A DNA stretch of 64,000 bases, taken from assembly GCA_013289665.1 (NCBI GenBank), contig JABCZN010000002.1, positions 248,001-312,000 of the forward strand, written 5' to 3'. Below are positions 26,186 to 33,971 of this stretch, in pieces (the first letter of the stretch is position 1; the number at the start of each line of letters is the position of its first letter). The DNA comes from Acidobacteriota bacterium (GTDB lineage Bacteria; Acidobacteriota; Terriglobia; Acidiferrales; UBA7541). The notes beneath the pieces are model-generated. The model made no database searches. It had not been told where the DNA came from and saw only the letters and a program-made list of their open reading frames with translations. A program made the position numbers and the translations under genes.

Positions 26186-27001
26186 CTAACTTCCTTGAAA
26201 CTTGGGCTGGCGCTTTTCCATGAAGGCGCGGATGCCTTCGAGGCAATCGTGCGAATGGAAACATTTGAGTTGGGCCTGGACTTCGCGCTCGAGCGCCTCC
26301 ATGAGCGCGTCTTTGTCGCGACCGAAGATGGATTGCTTGACGGTGCGGATGGCTAGCTGCGGCCCTTCGGCGATTTTCCTGGCGAAGGCGGTGACGGCGG
26401 CTTCGAACTGGTCTGCGGGGAAAAGGTGGTTGAGAATGCCCAGACGATGCGCGGATTGCGCATCAATCATCTCGCCCAGATAGAACATTTCGGCGGCGAC
26501 AGACGGGCCGACGAGTTGGGGCAGGAAGTAGGTGCCGCCGTAATCGGGGAACAAGCCGACCTTGGCAAAATTCTGGCCGAAGACGGCGCCATCTACGGCG
26601 AGGCGGATGTCGCAGGCGAGCGCGAGATTCATGCCGGCGCCGGCGGCTGGGCCATTGACAGCGGCGATCACGGGCTGCGGCATGGTGCGGATGTTCAGAA
26701 CCGCCTGCATGCCGGAGCGGAGGATGGGAGCGAGTTCGGTAGAATCGCCGCGTTCACGGCCCTTGCCGATGGCTCCCAGATCACCCCCGGCACAAAACGC
26801 GCGGCCTGCGCCAGTGAGTACAACTACGTGGATCGAAGAATCGCTGGCGACGCGGATGAGGGCTTCGTTGAGAGCGGTGGTTAGCTCGTTATTGAGGGCG
26901 TTGAGGCGGTCGGGGCGGTTCATCACCAGAGTGATGATGGAACCGCGGCGGGTCTCCTCGAGCACGGGCGAGCTGGAAGCGGTTTGTGGAGCTTGACTCA
27001 T
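26186..27001 (-). CDS. Crotonase-family enoyl-CoA hydratase/isomerase (PaaG-like)
   Basis: 271 aa. The oxyanion-hole segments are GAGRAFCAGGDL and AVNGPAAGAGMNLALACD. Of the two hydratase Glu residues, the first is replaced (FGQNFAKVGLFPDYGGT has no Glu where PExxxG is usual), while Asp of PDYGG is in the position used by isomerases such as PaaG. So a shift or ring-opening isomerase is more likely than a hydratase. It lies 45 bases before the BoxB-like gene and is probably cotranscribed with it. The last residues GIRAFMEKRQPKFQG are typical of the family. Confidence 0.88.
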   Translation of the reverse strand: MSQAPQTASSSPVLEETRRGSIITLVMNRPDRLNALNNELTTALNEALIRVASDSSIHVVVLTGAGRAFCAGGDLGAIGKGRERGDSTELAPILRSGMQAVLNIRTMPQPVIAAVNGPAAGAGMNLALACDIRLAVDGAVFGQNFAKVGLFPDYGGTYFLPQLVGPSVAAEMFYLGEMIDAQSAHRLGILNHLFPADQFEAAVTAFARKIAEGPQLAIRTVKQSIFGRDKDALMEALEREVQAQLKCFHSHDCLEGIRAFMEKRQPKFQGS

Positions 27002-27026
27002 GTTGCCTCCTTCTGTCGAGGCCCGT

Positions 27027-27557
27027 TTAGTGGGGCTGTGTGTCGCGCGATTTTTCGGTGCGCTTCACGAGATCGGCCAGCTTGCGAAAATGTTTCAGGC
27101 GGTCGCTGCGACTGCGAACGATTTCGCCGATGGTGGTGGGCAGAACGTACACATGCGCGCCGTAGAGAAGTTCTTTTTGGATGCCGTAATTGCATTTGCG
27201 CTGCGCGAACTGCTCGAAGGGGAGCTTGCCGTTGAAGGCGATCACGCGCGGGAGATATTCCTCGAGTTTCCGGGAGAGCACGAAGCGGCCTTCAGCGAAA
27301 TCCTCGCGCTTCAGTTCTTCGATGGTTTTCGTGGGCCGCTTGACGAGATCGGTGAGGCCGATGCCGAACTCGATAATGCGGCGGTCGTCCGGGTAGTCGA
27401 ACGGTTCGGGAACGACGCCGCTGTCATAGAGCAGCGGCCAGAACGGATTGCCGCGGCCGGCGTAATAGTGGCCGGCGCGAACCGATGACTCCGTCGGGTT
27501 GCAACCCACAATCACAAGCTTCATTCCTTTGCGTAGATAGTCTGGGAGGGTTTTCAT
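27027..27557 (-). CDS. Mug/TDG-type uracil-DNA glycosylase family protein
   Basis: 176 aa. The N-terminal motif KLVIVGCNPTESSVRAGHYYA matches motif 1 of Mug (GINPG with catalytic Asn); GNPFWPLLYDSG, GIGLTDLVKRPT and VIAFNGKLPFEQF follow as in Mug. The second active-site motif, NPSGLS in E. coli Mug, reads PTTIGEIVRS here, so specificity may differ. The enzyme would remove uracil or thymine mismatched with guanine. It is embedded between two crotonase genes (gaps of 25 and 32 bases), probably as a passenger of that operon. Confidence 0.85.
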   Translation of the reverse strand: MKTLPDYLRKGMKLVIVGCNPTESSVRAGHYYAGRGNPFWPLLYDSGVVPEPFDYPDDRRIIEFGIGLTDLVKRPTKTIEELKREDFAEGRFVLSRKLEEYLPRVIAFNGKLPFEQFAQRKCNYGIQKELLYGAHVYVLPTTIGEIVRSRSDRLKHFRKLADLVKRTEKSRDTQPH

Positions 27558-27589
27558 TCGAGTGGCACTTTCCTGGATGCCCTATGAGT

Positions 27590-28399
27590 TTACTTCCCTT
27601 TGAAATTGGCGGCACGCTTTTCGACGTAAGCGGCAAGACCCTCCTTGGCGTCTTCGCTGGTGAACAGGAGCTGCTGGAGTTCGCGTTCGAGGCCGAGAGC
27701 TTCGGCGAAGGGGATTTCCATGCCGGTGACGACGGAACGCTTGATGCGGCCGACGGCACGGGAAGCCTTGTTGGGCGGGCAGAATTGGCGGGCGTAGGCG
27801 AGGACGTCGTCCCAGAATGAATCCTTTTCATAGAGATAGTTGATGAGGCCCATCTCGAGGGCTTCTTCGAAACTGAAGGTGCGGCCGGTGGCCATGAGTT
27901 CGAGCGAGCGCGAACGGCCAATGGCGCGAGCAAAGCGCTGGGTGCCGCCGGTGCCGGGCAGGACGCCCAGGTTTACTTCTGGCAGGCCGATTTTGCCGCC
28001 TTCTTTCTTGGCGATGCGAATGTCGCAGGCGAGGGCGATTTCAAGGCCTCCGCCGACGGTGTGGCCGTTCAGCGCGGCGATGACCAGTTTGGGCGTTTGC
28101 TCGAGGCGGCTGAGCGTTTCGTTGGCGTGCAGGCAGAAATAGTATTTGAACTGTGGATCGGCCTTGGTGAGCATGGGAATGCTGGCCCCGGCGGAAAAGA
28201 ATTTTTCGCCCGCGCCGCGGATGACGATGACGTGGGCGCTCTCGTCCATGCGAGCCTTGAGGATGGCCGCATCGAGCTGCAACATCATGTCGTATGTGTA
28301 GGTATTGGCGGGGGCGTCGTCCAGTTCGAAAATGGCGATGCCGTCTTCGATGCGGTATTTTACGAGTTCCCTGGTGGCGATGCTGGTGGTGGTGGCCAT
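27590..28399 (-). CDS. Enoyl-CoA hydratase (crotonase family)
   Basis: 269 aa from the ATG at 28399 (MATTTSIATRELVKY); the ATG 21 bases upstream adds only MKGRKII. Oxyanion-hole motifs GAGEKFFSAGASIP and ALNGHTVGGGLEIALACD, and both catalytic Glu positions (LPEVNLGVLPGTGGTQR and SLELMATG) are present, so true hydratase activity is plausible, unlike the paralogue at 26186. Addition of water to trans-2-enoyl-CoA would feed the dehydrogenase at 23059. It is the first enzyme gene after the TetR regulator. Confidence 0.9.
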   Translation of the reverse strand: MATTTSIATRELVKYRIEDGIAIFELDDAPANTYTYDMMLQLDAAILKARMDESAHVIVIRGAGEKFFSAGASIPMLTKADPQFKYYFCLHANETLSRLEQTPKLVIAALNGHTVGGGLEIALACDIRIAKKEGGKIGLPEVNLGVLPGTGGTQRFARAIGRSRSLELMATGRTFSFEEALEMGLINYLYEKDSFWDDVLAYARQFCPPNKASRAVGRIKRSVVTGMEIPFAEALGLERELQQLLFTSEDAKEGLAAYVEKRAANFKGK

Positions 28400-28450
28400 G
28401 ATTATCTTTCGTCCCTTCATCTTGAAAATCTGGAACTTCTTGAAAATTCC

Positions 28451-29104
28451 CTAACGCGGGTCTCCTGCAGTGATTCCCTCTCTAAACATGTGCTTCGGCT
28501 CCGGGCCTGAAGGGAGCACGCCATGAAGGAATAGGCCGACTATGGCCGCGGTCAGTTCGGCGGCGTCCGGATCAACGCCTGGCTTATGCCACTTGTAGGT
28601 CCAATTCATCATGCCGAACAGGCTGAGGACCGCGATACGGGGGTGGATCTGAGGCGCGAGGCCTTCGGCGGCGATGGAATCGAAGATTTCGCGGGCCAGG
28701 GCGTAATAGCGGCGCTTGATGGCTTGCACCTTTTCGCCGTAGGGGTCGCCCAAGGCGTCTTCCTCGTGGGAGAGAACCTTCATTTCGTTGGGGTGGGAGA
28801 GGAAATACTCGATGTGGTTGAGGACCAGCAGGCGAAGGCGCTCGGGCGGTTCATGCACACCGCGGAGGCGCAACCTGAGACTTTCGAGTACAAATGTAAA
28901 GGTTGTATTTTGAATGAGATAAAGGAGATGCTGCTTGTTCTCAAAGTAGTAGTAGAGGCCCGCGAGGGAGACACCAGTAGCGCGGCTGATATCGCGCATG
29001 GAGGCCCCAGCAAAGCCCCGCTGGGCAAAAACCTGGGAGGCGGTGCGGAGGATGTGCTGGAGCTTGGCTTCAGAGTCTCGTGGGATGGGAATGGAGGAAA
29101 CCAT
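28451..29104 (-). CDS. TetR-family transcriptional regulator
   Basis: 217 aa from the ATG at 29104 (MVSSIPIPRDSEAKLQHIL). The helix-turn-helix is AGASMRDISRATGVSLAGLYYYFENKQHLLYLI, a standard TetR domain at residues about 15-62. The C-terminal ligand domain ends with PKHMFREGI. It heads the minus-strand catabolic block and an inverted repeat lies 8-23 bases upstream of its start, so autorepression and control of the downstream crotonase/BoxB-like genes by an acyl-CoA ligand is likely, as for FadR/PaaR-type TetR proteins. Confidence 0.88.
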   Translation of the reverse strand: MVSSIPIPRDSEAKLQHILRTASQVFAQRGFAGASMRDISRATGVSLAGLYYYFENKQHLLYLIQNTTFTFVLESLRLRLRGVHEPPERLRLLVLNHIEYFLSHPNEMKVLSHEEDALGDPYGEKVQAIKRRYYALAREIFDSIAAEGLAPQIHPRIAVLSLFGMMNWTYKWHKPGVDPDAAELTAAIVGLFLHGVLPSGPEPKHMFREGITAGDPR

Positions 29105-29111
29105 AGGCGTC

Positions 29112-29127
29112 TCGAACGTTCGTTCGA
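29112..29127. promoter_or_regulatory. Inverted repeat, candidate TetR operator
   Basis: TCGAACGTTCGTTCGA: perfect six-base arms TCGAAC and GTTCGA with a four-base spacer, containing the ten-base palindrome CGAACGTTCG. It sits 8-23 bases upstream of the TetR gene start, where an autoregulatory operator would be expected. Not experimentally supported. Confidence 0.5.
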
Positions 29128-29179
29128 CAAATGTAAATCCTGGGACTTGGCGTGTCAAGGGTGGATTTCGTCCCTGCTC

Positions 29180-31096
29180 TCAGGAATGTTTCGCGGCGTT
29201 TTTGAGCGTGGCCTTCAGATCGAGATTGGAGACGAGCCGATGGAGGTAGTTTGGATGGAGGCCGAGGAGTTTGGCGGCCTGGGTGAAGCTGCCTTGGGAC
29301 TGTTCAAGGGCGGTAAGGATGAGCCGTTTTTTGACCTCACGAACTGCGTCGTGGAAATTGGCGGCGGATTCGGAAACGGGCAGCGCGCGATCCCTGAGAG
29401 CGTCCGGGAGATCCTCGGGAAGAATGAAATCGGAATTGCCGATGACGACGGCGCGCTCGATGGCGTTCTCAAGTTCGCGGATATTTCCAGGCCAATCGTA
29501 CTGGGCGAGGCAGGCGCGGGCGGCGGGTGAGAGTCCGCGGACCTTGCGGTTGGAACGCGCCGAGTAACGAGAGACAAACTGGTCCGTGAGCAAGGGGATG
29601 TCCTCGGGATGTTCACGGAGGGCGGGCATAGTGAGGGAGACGACGTTGAGGCGATAGAAGAGGTCCAGGCGGAATTTTTCCTCGGCGACGGCTCTCTGGA
29701 GATCCTTATTCGTCGCGGCGATGAAGCGGACGTTCAGCTTGATCGAAGAGGTGCCACCGAGGCGGACGAATTCGCGTTCCTGGAGGACGCGAAGGAGTTT
29801 TGCCTGAAGCGTGGGAGGAAGCTCCGCTACTTCATCGAGAAAAACCGTTCCGCCTTCCGCGACTTCGAGGAGGCCTTTCTTTTGCGAAACGGCGCTGGTG
29901 AAGGCCCCCCGCTCGTGGCCGAAGAGTTCGCTTTCAAGGAGCGTTTCGGTGAGGGCGGCGCAATTGAGCGCGACAAAAGGGTGTGATTTGCGCGGGCTGT
30001 TGAGGTGGATGGCGCGGGAAGCGAGCTCCTTGCCGGTGCCGCTTTCGCCGAGAATCAGGACGGTCGAATCGGAAGGCGCGACGCGTTCGATGAACTGATA
30101 GACCTGGCACATGCGCGGGCCGCGGCCAATCATGTCGTGCTGAAGCTGTACTTCGGCGCGCAGGCGCTGGTTTTCGCTGCCCAGGCGTTCGAACTGGCGG
30201 GCGTTTTCGATGGCGACGGAGGCGAGCCCGGCGATGGCGGAAAGCAATTGCAGGTCGTCGCTCGAGAAACGCGTGGCGGGATTGCGTGTGTCGAGGTAGA
30301 TCAGGCCCAGCGATTGCGTGGGAATCGCGAGCGGAACGCAGAGAAGAGAGAGGCCGGGAGCCGGTGACGCGCCGCCTGGAGCTGATGCCGGATCTCGCGG
30401 CGATGCGCAGTCCAGAACGGCGATGCGTTCTTCGATCACGCGCTGAGCGAGGATGCGGCTGAGATGCACGGGATGATCGGGGCCGGCAGCGCGGTCCCAG
30501 GCGATCGGAGCGGAGAATTCGCCGGTGCTGGGGTCGACGAGGAGAATGGCGCCGCGCTCGGCAGGGATTACGTCGAAGAGCATGGCGAGGAGCTGCCATT
30601 GCAGAGAGTCAATGTCGCGCATGGAGCCGAGGGCGGAGCTGATCTTGAGAAGAGTGGAGAGAGTGCGCGCGAGGCGGACCGCCGGAGGAAGAGCGGCAAG
30701 AGATTCAGGGTGCATGTAGAGAAGATCTTCTGGCTTGAGTTGCTGGGCGGAGAGGCTGAACTCGACTTGCTCGTCAAGTTCAACGGGTCTGCTTTCCGCG
30801 GCTGCGGTGGCTTCCAGAAGAAACAGGAAGGAAGAATCACCGATCGAGATCTGGTCGCCGAAAGCAAGAATACGTTCGGAGACGGGAATGCCATTGACGA
30901 AAGTACCGGCGGGAGAATCGAGGTCACGCAGGGTGAAAGAGCCGGAAACTTCGGTGATCAAACAATGATGCGGAGCGACGGCGGGGTCTTCGAGGCGGAC
31001 GGCATTCGACGGATCGCTGCCGATCGAGAGAGGGGCGGCGACGGAGAAACCCGTGTTTTTCCAGGGGCCACTGATGACGTTGAGTCTTGGAGGCAC
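29180..31096 (-). CDS. FHA-GAF sigma-54-dependent transcriptional activator
   Basis: 638 aa with four modules. FHA domain (about 20-95: [37 protein letters not shown]), GAF domain (about 145-300), AAA+ domain (about 315-555) and a Fis-type helix-turn-helix (about 590-632: [22 protein letters not shown]). The AAA+ part has Walker A GESGTGKE, the sigma-54 loop GAFTSA (a common variant of GAFTGA), Walker [10 protein letters not shown] and the arginine finger region [19 protein letters not shown] implies control by a phospho-Thr protein. The divergent gene at 31590 has a -24/-12 promoter and is a plausible target. Confidence 0.95.
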   Translation of the reverse strand: MPPRLNVISGPWKNTGFSVAAPLSIGSDPSNAVRLEDPAVAPHHCLITEVSGSFTLRDLDSPAGTFVNGIPVSERILAFGDQISIGDSSFLFLLEATAAAESRPVELDEQVEFSLSAQQLKPEDLLYMHPESLAALPPAVRLARTLSTLLKISSALGSMRDIDSLQWQLLAMLFDVIPAERGAILLVDPSTGEFSAPIAWDRAAGPDHPVHLSRILAQRVIEERIAVLDCASPRDPASAPGGASPAPGLSLLCVPLAIPTQSLGLIYLDTRNPATRFSSDDLQLLSAIAGLASVAIENARQFERLGSENQRLRAEVQLQHDMIGRGPRMCQVYQFIERVAPSDSTVLILGESGTGKELASRAIHLNSPRKSHPFVALNCAALTETLLESELFGHERGAFTSAVSQKKGLLEVAEGGTVFLDEVAELPPTLQAKLLRVLQEREFVRLGGTSSIKLNVRFIAATNKDLQRAVAEEKFRLDLFYRLNVVSLTMPALREHPEDIPLLTDQFVSRYSARSNRKVRGLSPAARACLAQYDWPGNIRELENAIERAVVIGNSDFILPEDLPDALRDRALPVSESAANFHDAVREVKKRLILTALEQSQGSFTQAAKLLGLHPNYLHRLVSNLDLKATLKNAAKHS

Positions 31097-31190
31097 GTTT
31101 TCGGGCTCGGGCGGCTGGTACGCGCTCGCCTATCGGCTGAGGGCGGGTATTGTAGCTCGGAGACCTTCGATAATCCACACCCAGTGAGGC

Positions 31191-31227
31191 TATCTGAACA
31201 GTTAGGGTGACTATCGGAACTGTTAGT
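31191..31227. promoter_or_regulatory. Tandem 16-bp repeats, candidate enhancer/activator sites
   Basis: CTATCTGAACAGTTAG (31191-31206) and CTATCGGAACTGTTAG (31212-31227) agree at 14 of 16 positions and start 21 bases apart, two helical turns. Each has the small palindrome AAC-N-GTT. They lie about 300 bases upstream of the -24/-12 promoter at 31526, a normal distance for sigma-54 activator sites, and 95-131 bases upstream of the activator gene itself. Confidence 0.5.
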
Positions 31228-31525
31228 GAACCGCTGACGGAATGGCCATGGCTGGTGAGGCTTTGGACTCATCTCCGGTAAGCCTTTACCCAGCAATATC
31301 TTAGCAGATAGCAAGAGTGTTTGGGCTTCTGCCGGGAAGTCTGTAAGACCGGAAATCGAGCCTCAAGCAGTGACGGGGAATCGCGCTTCGGATAGACACC
31401 CGAGCACGGAAGAGTTTGGCCGGGAAGAATACCGCGCGGCACGAAGAACTATTTTCGATGCTATATCGTTGAAACCTCTCGAGATGGAGGAAGGTGACGT
31501 GCGGCAGCAGGGAACAGCGACGGGA

Positions 31526-31541
31526 TGGCCACCACCTTGCA
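31526..31541 (+). promoter_or_regulatory. Sigma-54 (-24/-12) promoter candidate
   Basis: TGGCCACCACCTTGCA matches the consensus TGGCACG-N4-TTGC(A/T) with the obligatory GG and GC dinucleotides and correct 10-base spacing between them. A transcript would begin near 31552, leaving a leader of about 38 bases to the ATG at 31590. Confidence 0.65.
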
Positions 31542-31589
31542 TTCCCAGAGGAGCGTCGGACAGTTAGGAAAAAAAAACTGAGGTGGAAA

Positions 31590-32021
31590 ATGAACTTCAC
31601 AAGCAACAGCAAGTGGCAACTGGTTCTGGCAACACTGGGAGTTGCACTCTTTCTCGCGAGCACGGTTCGCGCACAGGAAATCGATAACGCCTATTTTGCA
31701 TCTCCGGAAACTTCGGTCGGAAGCAATTTTAATACGCCGACGGCCGCAGCGGCAGTTCAAGCAGTGAACAACGCGCAGGTTGAATATGCGGCGGTTTCTG
31801 AAGCTTCGATCTTCCCTGCAAACCAGCAGGAAGAAGCCAGCGTGGGCAGCCTGCCGCGCGCGCTTGGATCACTGATAGCGCTCGGCGTGCTGCTGATCGC
31901 GTGCGGCATCCTCTGGAAGAACGCCGGCAATCGGCGGAATGACACCCTCAAGACTCACAACTCGTTATCCATGCGGAAGAACGCACTCCCCAACCGCAAA
32001 GCCCAGGCCCTGCACTCGTAA
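31590..32021 (+). CDS. Small exported protein with C-terminal TM segment, unknown function
   Basis: 143 aa from the ATG at 31590, preceded by AGGTGG. The N-terminus (SKWQLVLATLGVALFLASTVRAQ) is a signal peptide. The mature part is short and rich in Ala, Asn, Val and Ser, then a hydrophobic helix (ALGSLIALGVLLIACGILW, about 92-110) and a basic tail, so the topology is probably periplasmic domain with a membrane anchor. I do not recognise a family. It is followed by a strong hairpin and is probably monocistronic under the sigma-54 promoter, hence a likely target of the divergent activator. Confidence 0.75.
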   Translation: MNFTSNSKWQLVLATLGVALFLASTVRAQEIDNAYFASPETSVGSNFNTPTAAAAVQAVNNAQVEYAAVSEASIFPANQQEEASVGSLPRALGSLIALGVLLIACGILWKNAGNRRNDTLKTHNSLSMRKNALPNRKAQALHS

Positions 32022-32033
32022 GTGCGCATGGAG

Positions 32034-32077
32034 CCTCATTCCGGGAGCCCGACGAACGCCCCGCTCCCGGAATGAGG
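32034..32077. terminator. Strong hairpin, probable bidirectional transcription end
   Basis: CCTCATTCCGGGAGC (32034-32048) pairs perfectly over 15 bases with GCTCCCGGAATGAGG (32063-32077). It lies between two convergent genes. Only a weak T run (AAGTTTTCC) follows on the plus strand, so it is not a textbook rho-independent terminator. Confidence 0.7.
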
Positions 32078-32113
32078 CGTAAGTTTTCCTCCCGCCTCGA
32101 TTCCCTCCCGCGG

Positions 32114-33088
32114 TTATTCACCTGAAGAAAAAAGCGGCAGTTCCCGGCCGAGATTTTTTTGTCGGGCTAGCGAGTAGACCTTTTCGGCCACGGCGAGATC
32201 CCACGAAGCTATGCCGTTGGACTTGAAGAGGGTGATCTGCCGTTCGGAGGTGCGGCCGGGGACTTTGTCGGCGACAAGCTGGTCGAGTTCGTCGACGGTG
32301 TCCCATTTCTCGGGTTGCTGCTCGAATGGGATGATCAGGTCGCCGGCTTCCTGTTTGGACTGCTCGATGGAATCGACGAAGATGACCGCGGCTCGGCGGA
32401 TGGCAGTGTCGTCGAGTTCGCGTTTGTGGGCGTGATTCGCGCCGATGGCGTTGACGTGCGCGCCTTCGGCAATGTCGTGGCCGTCGAGGACGGGCTTGGC
32501 GGAGGTGGTGGCGGTGTTGACGATGTCGGCGCCGCGAACCGCTTCAGCAGCGGAAGAAGCGGCCTCGACCGGGATGCCCAGGCGGCGGGACATTTCAGCA
32601 CAGAAATTCGCGCGGCGCTCGGGGTCGCGGCCATAAACGCGGACGAGGTCGAGTTTTCGCGCGGCGGCCACGGCCTCGAGCTGGGTTTTTGCCTGGCCGC
32701 CGGTGCCAAGGATGGCCGCGGTCCGCGCATTCTGGCGGGCGAGATATTTGGTGGCGACGCCGGAAGCGGCGCCGGTGCGCTGCTGGCCCATAAAGTCGGC
32801 TTCAATCAGGGCGAGGAGGGCGCCGGTCGAGATTTCATAAAGCGGAACGAGGAAGCGGAGAACGCCTTTCACGTAGGTGTACTGCTTCATGGCGATGAAA
32901 CCGGATTCGGTGTCCATAGCAGCCATGTAGTGAAAGAATCCGCCACCGGCGGGGAGTTCGAAACGGCGTCGCGGGTGCAGGATTACCTGGCCGGCGGCTT
33001 GTTTGCGGGAGATTCTCTCGACGGCATCCATGGCCATGGGTATGGTGAGAAGCTGGCGGACGTCGGCTTCGTTGATGTGGATAGTCAC
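32114..33088 (-). CDS. Ornithine cyclodeaminase / mu-crystallin family protein
   Basis: 324 aa. The NAD-binding loop is AAILGTGGQAKTQLEAV near residue 130 and the substrate region includes PRRRFELP, MKQYTYVKG and GQQRTGAASGVATKYLA, all family features. DIVNTATTSAKPVLDG and NAIGANHAHKRELDD complete the Rossmann domain. Members include ornithine cyclodeaminase, alanine dehydrogenase (archaeal) and imine reductases, and the substrate cannot be fixed by eye. It overlaps the upstream minus-strand gene by four bases (ATGA at 33085), so it is co-translated with an exported protein of unknown role. Confidence 0.88.
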   Translation of the reverse strand: MTIHINEADVRQLLTIPMAMDAVERISRKQAAGQVILHPRRRFELPAGGGFFHYMAAMDTESGFIAMKQYTYVKGVLRFLVPLYEISTGALLALIEADFMGQQRTGAASGVATKYLARQNARTAAILGTGGQAKTQLEAVAAARKLDLVRVYGRDPERRANFCAEMSRRLGIPVEAASSAAEAVRGADIVNTATTSAKPVLDGHDIAEGAHVNAIGANHAHKRELDDTAIRRAAVIFVDSIEQSKQEAGDLIIPFEQQPEKWDTVDELDQLVADKVPGRTSERQITLFKSNGIASWDLAVAEKVYSLARQKNLGRELPLFSSGE

Positions 33089-33969
33089 GGTTTGGGTCCG
33101 GGGGCGGCGGGCGGCGGTTGAGCGGGATGAAATTCGACGAGGGCGAGGCTGGTTCTGGCGACGGTGCCGTGGTGATGGTACTGGTAGCTGATGATGCCGA
33201 TGCCGGGGGAGATTTCCATTTTGGTATCGTCGGGATTGGTGCTGTATTCAAGGAGGAAGACCTCGGCGGACCGCGGAGGCAGCCCCCTGATTTCAACGAG
33301 TTTCTTCGTTTCCTGGGCGGCTACGACCCAGCAGTATTGAGCGTCGTCGCGGCGGAGGCATTCTGGATCGCCGAACTTCATGCCCGGCTTGAGCGGCCAG
33401 CGAAAGAGGAGATTGTCGCCGGAGAGGAGCTTGTCGAGCGAGGCGGCGTCTTTTTCGAGTTTCGCGTAATCGAAATCCGGGGGCAGCGAATCAAGGAAGA
33501 CTTCGTGGCGCTTTGTTTCGATCAGAAGCCAGGGCATGGGGCCTACGTCGCCGGTGGCCCAATCAAGATCACGGGGGAAGCCGGAGAGGATGGCGATTGT
33601 GAACTCGGGCTTCTCGATGACTTTTTGAACCGTCATTTTGACGGTGACCTCCGCCTGGGCTTCTTTTTCCGTCTGCTGGTCGGACCAAGTGACGGTACCC
33701 CGATAGAGCCACCAGGTGCCGGGCGTAAAGGGAAAGAAGCGATCCGACAGCGGGTCGGGATTTACCTTGGCCGGTGATTCTGACGTTGAGGTTGTTCGGG
33801 CATCTCGAGCAAACTCGCCAGAGTCCAAAAACCGGACCTTGTCGGATGCCCTCAGAATGACAGGATTTTCGGCGGCGACAGGCGGAATACTCAACACTGC
33901 GACGAGAGCAAGGATCAGACTGAGTCCGGCGATTTCGGATGGTGCGGGGGATTTCTTTTGGGAGCGCAT
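33085..33969 (-). CDS. Exported protein, unknown function
   Basis: 294 aa. A signal peptide (EIAGLSLILALVAVLSIPPVAAE) is followed by one beta-rich domain with FFPFTPGTWWLYRGTVTW near residue 80, a start pattern found in many acidobacterial exported proteins of unknown role, and a C-terminal YHHHGTVARTSLALVEF strand with a Pro-rich tail. No catalytic residues stand out. It sits between an SH3-like protein (two bases away) and the ornithine cyclodeaminase-family gene (overlap), all on the same strand, so the three form one transcription unit. Confidence 0.75.
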   Translation of the reverse strand: MRSQKKSPAPSEIAGLSLILALVAVLSIPPVAAENPVILRASDKVRFLDSGEFARDARTTSTSESPAKVNPDPLSDRFFPFTPGTWWLYRGTVTWSDQQTEKEAQAEVTVKMTVQKVIEKPEFTIAILSGFPRDLDWATGDVGPMPWLLIETKRHEVFLDSLPPDFDYAKLEKDAASLDKLLSGDNLLFRWPLKPGMKFGDPECLRRDDAQYCWVVAAQETKKLVEIRGLPPRSAEVFLLEYSTNPDDTKMEISPGIGIISYQYHHHGTVARTSLALVEFHPAQPPPAAPGPKP

Positions 33970-33971
33970 GA

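Noticed and set aside
31300-31500. Leader region before 31526 suspected to hold a riboswitch
   Set aside because: I could not match any riboswitch consensus; the sigma-54 promoter would also start the transcript downstream of it.
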